Shown in pieces: positions 14,491-16,614 of a stretch of 16,614 bases of DNA; positions within the stretch are counted from its first letter, which is position 1; the number at the start of each line of letters is the position of its first letter. The notes under the pieces are model-generated. The model saw nothing but the letters and a program-made list of their open reading frames with translations, searched no databases and was not told the DNA's origin. The stretch comes from Pseudomonadota bacterium. GTDB lineage: Bacteria > Pseudomonadota > Gammaproteobacteria > Burkholderiales > Burkholderiaceae_D. The position numbers were made by a program, and so were the translations under genes. The stretch is from positions 1 through 16,614 of the forward strand of contig JAEWEK010000346.1 in the NCBI GenBank assembly GCA_023389425.1. Direction: 5' to 3'.

Positions 14491-14859
14491 ATGGCACACA
14501 TTGCCGGTATCGACCACGTTCAAGTCGCCATTCCGCCGGGCGCCGATGAGCAGGCGCGTGCGTTTTATGGCGGCGTGCTGGGACTGGCGGAGATTCCCAA
14601 GCCCGCGCCGCTCAATGCCTCGGGCGGTTTGTGGTTCCAGACCGGGACGTCGCAGTTGCACATCGGCGGGCAGGTCAACTTTGTCCCGGCCAAGAAGGCG
14701 CATCCGGCCTTCCTGATCGAGGACTTCGGCGATTATTGTGCGATGCTGCGCGAGCGCCACGTCGAAGTGCGCGAAGAGCCGCAGGTTTATGGCCGCCGCC
14801 GCGCCGGCATCGAAGACCCGTTCGGAAACCGTATCGAGCTGATCGAAGCGGCGCGCTGA
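14491..14859 (+). CDS. VOC-superfamily (glyoxalase/dioxygenase fold) protein
   Basis: Small cytoplasmic protein of 122 residues made of two beta-alpha-beta modules. The first strand is IAGIDHVQVAIP (4-15), followed by EQARAFYGGVLGL (20-32), typical of the fold, and GLWFQTGTSQLHIG (46-59). The second module ends GIEDPFGNRIELIE (106-119), a common VOC ending. Possible metal ligands at the expected places are His9, His57 and Glu116. The exact reaction is not recognisable; the superfamily covers glyoxalases, epimerases and resistance proteins. AGAGGA (14480-14485) fits the ATG. It starts 37 nt after the tartrate dehydrogenase gene and is probably in one transcript with it. Confidence 0.85.
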   Translation: MAHIAGIDHVQVAIPPGADEQARAFYGGVLGLAEIPKPAPLNASGGLWFQTGTSQLHIGGQVNFVPAKKAHPAFLIEDFGDYCAMLRERHVEVREEPQVYGRRRAGIEDPFGNRIELIEAAR

Positions 14860-14869
14860 AACGCTCGCG

Positions 14870-14894
14870 AACAGCATTCAGCTGTTGCCGTTTT
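14870..14894 (+). terminator. Weak candidate terminator after the VOC gene
   Basis: AACAGC (14870-14875) pairs with GCTGTT (14881-14886) around ATTCA, followed by GCCGTTTT. The stem is short and the T-run poor. It lies in the 65-bp gap between convergent genes, which otherwise holds nothing I recognise. Confidence 0.3.
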
Positions 14895-14924
14895 CCTGTC
14901 GACCGCTCACGCCTGGCCGGCCGG

Positions 14925-16166
14925 TCAAGGATGCGCGCGCGACCAGGCGGCGTATTGGGCCAGCGCCTCCGACGGCCACGGGCCATACCAGCCGTAACCG
15001 TTGCGGCGCTCGATGCTGATCTCGTTGACGTCGTCGTGGATGCTGCGGTCGCGGTCGCCGAAGATGGGCTTCATGGTGGCGATGTCGTAGTAGCGCGCCC
15101 ACAGCGGGCCTGCGCCCTGGGCGGCGATCAGCATGCGGCCCTTGTCCGGCGATTTGCCGGTCCACACCACGTCGCGCAGCGCGGTGCGCTCCAGCCATGC
15201 GGCGGCGGCCCGGATCGAGCGGATGACGTCGGGCGAGGGATTGGGCTGGTTCATCAGGAACATCAGCACGCGCGCGCTTTCCGCGCTGGACAGGGCGGCC
15301 GGTTCGAAATTGCGGGCACCGGCCGGGGCCAGCGTCAGCTCGTCGTATTGCTGGGCCCAGCCGGTCAGTACGCCACCACTGCTGATTTGCGCCGCGAGGA
15401 AGGCACCGATCGAGCGGTCGACGGCGTCTTTCGCCGCATCGGCGACGTTGGCCGGGACGAACGCGTAGTCGCCCTGGTGCCGCGCCACGTCGGCCAGCAG
15501 TTCGACCACATTGACCATCGCGTTGTCGTTGATGGTCACCGCATCGTGGTAGCCGCCCGCCAGCGGATAGATCTGCGGGAAGCCTCCGTTCGGAAATTGC
15601 GCGCGCAGCAGGTAGCGCACGCCGTTGACGAATGCAGTGCGCCAGGCGTTGCCGGCGGCCGCCGGCTGCTGCGCCTGGACGAGGGCCAGGAAGCGCAGTT
15701 CGGCGACGGTGGCCTGGTTGTCGATGGTGCCGACGTAGTTCCAGCCGTTGTCGCCGACATAGCTTTGGCCGCGCGCGCGCGGCGGCCCGGAGCGGTCGGC
15801 GTTCTTGCCCCAGCCGCCGGCCGGGGTCTGGAAGCTGAGGATGTTGTCGGCCACGCGGCGCGCTTCGGCCGAGGCGTAGAAAGCGGCCGCCTTATGCAAG
15901 GGCATGCCGGTGCCGGCGCGCCCGTGCGGCGGCGCTTCCGGCGCGGGCAGGCCGGCGCGTTCGGCCGCCAGCGTCGCCTTGTCCTCCTCCATCTGGGCGT
16001 GCGAACGCGCCAGGTAGGTGAACCATGGCGCCTGCTGCGCCGCGGGCAGCGTGCGAATGCGCTCCACGGTGAGCGGTTCGGCTGGTGTCATGTAACCCAC
16101 CACGCCCGCCACCGCGGCGCACGGTGAGGCGAGCGTCAGCAGTGTCAATATCGTTGTCGCTCGCAT
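14925..16166 (-). CDS. Secreted pectate lyase, polysaccharide lyase family 10 type
   Basis: Cleaves polygalacturonate by beta-elimination after export. The 413-residue protein has an N-terminal signal peptide (hydrophobic 4-20, small residues CAAVAG for cleavage). The catalytic alpha-toroid region carries PL10 landmarks: FQTPAGGWGKNAD (112-124), VGTIDNQATVAEL (145-157), FPNGGFPQIYPL (191-202), VTINDNAMVNV (210-220), TGWAQQYDELTLAP (268-281), and the late RNGYGWYGPWP (388-398). No carbohydrate-binding module is visible, so it is a minimal enzyme. AGGAG (minus strand, 16173-16177) fits the start. It lies 27 nt behind the esterase gene, so the two are probably one operon aimed at acetylated pectin. 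Confidence 0.92.
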   Translation of the reverse strand: MRATTILTLLTLASPCAAVAGVVGYMTPAEPLTVERIRTLPAAQQAPWFTYLARSHAQMEEDKATLAAERAGLPAPEAPPHGRAGTGMPLHKAAAFYASAEARRVADNILSFQTPAGGWGKNADRSGPPRARGQSYVGDNGWNYVGTIDNQATVAELRFLALVQAQQPAAAGNAWRTAFVNGVRYLLRAQFPNGGFPQIYPLAGGYHDAVTINDNAMVNVVELLADVARHQGDYAFVPANVADAAKDAVDRSIGAFLAAQISSGGVLTGWAQQYDELTLAPAGARNFEPAALSSAESARVLMFLMNQPNPSPDVIRSIRAAAAWLERTALRDVVWTGKSPDKGRMLIAAQGAGPLWARYYDIATMKPIFGDRDRSIHDDVNEISIERRNGYGWYGPWPSEALAQYAAWSRAHP

Positions 16167-16193
16167 CTGCAGCTCCTGTCTGGAAGGTCGAGA

Positions 16194-16614
16194 TTACTGC
16201 TGTTTCAGGTAAGGCGCAATCTCGGGAACCGCTTGCACGAACTCCCTGGCGACCATGCCGGAGAACAGGTCCGCTCCCTTCTTGCCGACGTGGGTGCGGT
16301 CGAATGCGCTCTTCGGCGTGCCGACCGGTTCGGCCTTGTTGGCGTCGACCGGCGCTTGCTCCTGTGCCGGCGGCGGCGCCATTGCCAGGGTGTCGGCTTC
16401 GGCCTGGCCCATCTTCTGGACGGCGGCGACGCTGTCTTCGTTCAGGTCGAGCAGGACGGCGTGTTGTTCCTGTGCGACTTTACGCGTGGCGGCGGCCCAC
16501 GGCGCGAGGCCGTTCGGCAGGTTGTCGCCCTTGAAGGTGCGGCGCGCCAGCGGCGTGACCAGCACCGGCACGCCGCCCAGCGCGCGCGCTTCTGTGACGT
16601 AGCTGGCCATATTG
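16194..16614 (-). CDS. Rhamnogalacturonan acetylesterase-like SGNH hydrolase (CE12 type), C-terminal part
   Basis: Predicted secreted or periplasmic deacetylase of pectin. Only the last 139 or so codons are inside the window and the frame stays open to its edge; the Met at 16610 is internal, since Asn precedes it in frame. MASYVTEARALGGVPVLVTPLARRTF matches the block before the last strand in CE12 enzymes. FDRTHVGKKGADLFS contains the D-x-x-H catalytic Asp and His. The nucleophile GDS block lies outside. Between these blocks is a low-complexity Ala/Pro/Gln stretch (PPPAQEQAPVDANKAEP). Its placement 27 nt ahead of the pectate lyase supports a pectin role: deacetylation makes the polymer a better lyase substrate. 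Confidence 0.82.
   Translation of the reverse strand, partial: NMASYVTEARALGGVPVLVTPLARRTFKGDNLPNGLAPWAAATRKVAQEQHAVLLDLNEDSVAAVQKMGQAEADTLAMAPPPAQEQAPVDANKAEPVGTPKSAFDRTHVGKKGADLFSGMVAREFVQAVPEIAPYLKQQ

Noticed and set aside
14631..16127. A 498-codon plus-strand frame over the VOC gene and the pectate lyase
   Set aside because: It crosses two genes on opposite strands with strong motif support and has low-complexity Arg/Gly/Val composition.
16095..16166. A lipoprotein signal in the pectate lyase (Cys at residue 16)
   Set aside because: The residues before the Cys are A-S-P, and proline at -1 does not fit a lipobox. An ordinary signal peptide is more likely.

Overview
The window looks like chromosome from a high-GC betaproteobacterium of the Oxalobacteraceae (Massilia/Duganella/Janthinobacterium type). 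This rests on the gene order cysS - DNA glycosylase - accA - tilS - lysC - tRNA-Ser, which I recall from that family, on protein flavour, and on dispersed GC-rich palindromic repeats. It is an inference from memory, not from a search.

Region 1 (1-5564) is a housekeeping block, all on +. It holds the 3' end of cysS, an AlkA-type DNA glycosylase overlapping it by one base, accA and tilS overlapping by four bases, lysC behind an AT-rich promoter region, and tRNA-Ser(GCU) with its own promoter and a strong intrinsic terminator. A paired REP-like palindrome lies upstream of accA. A second member of the same family is inserted in frame near the 3' end of tilS.

Region 2 (5565-6834) follows the tRNA and looks like accessory DNA. 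It carries a two-gene toxin-antitoxin operon of the RelE/ParE-like addiction-module type, toxin first, and its terminator. A near-consensus promoter has its -10 box on top of the toxin start codon.

Region 3 (6835-10291) holds a membrane-anchored GGDEF-EAL signalling protein, a secreted peroxiredoxin, and a tandem duplication (182-bp period) of a nested inverted-repeat element. The element fills the gap between the peroxiredoxin gene and the convergent alr.

Region 4 (10292-14859) is an amino-acid and hydroxy-acid catabolic cluster. The minus-strand operon dadA-alr would oxidise and racemise alanine. It is divergent from an Lrp/AsnC-family regulator, with a candidate Lrp box between them. The regulator is followed on + by a tartrate/D-malate dehydrogenase and a small VOC-fold protein.

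Region 5 (14925-16614, minus) is a pectin-degradation pair: the C-terminal part of a CE12-like acetylesterase followed by a PL10-type pectate lyase.

I see no clearly new multi-gene system. The observations most worth following are the REP-family element (its in-frame tilS insertion, its tandem nested copies and its compensatory stem changes), the odd toxin promoter/start arrangement, and a likely internal translation start in lysC.
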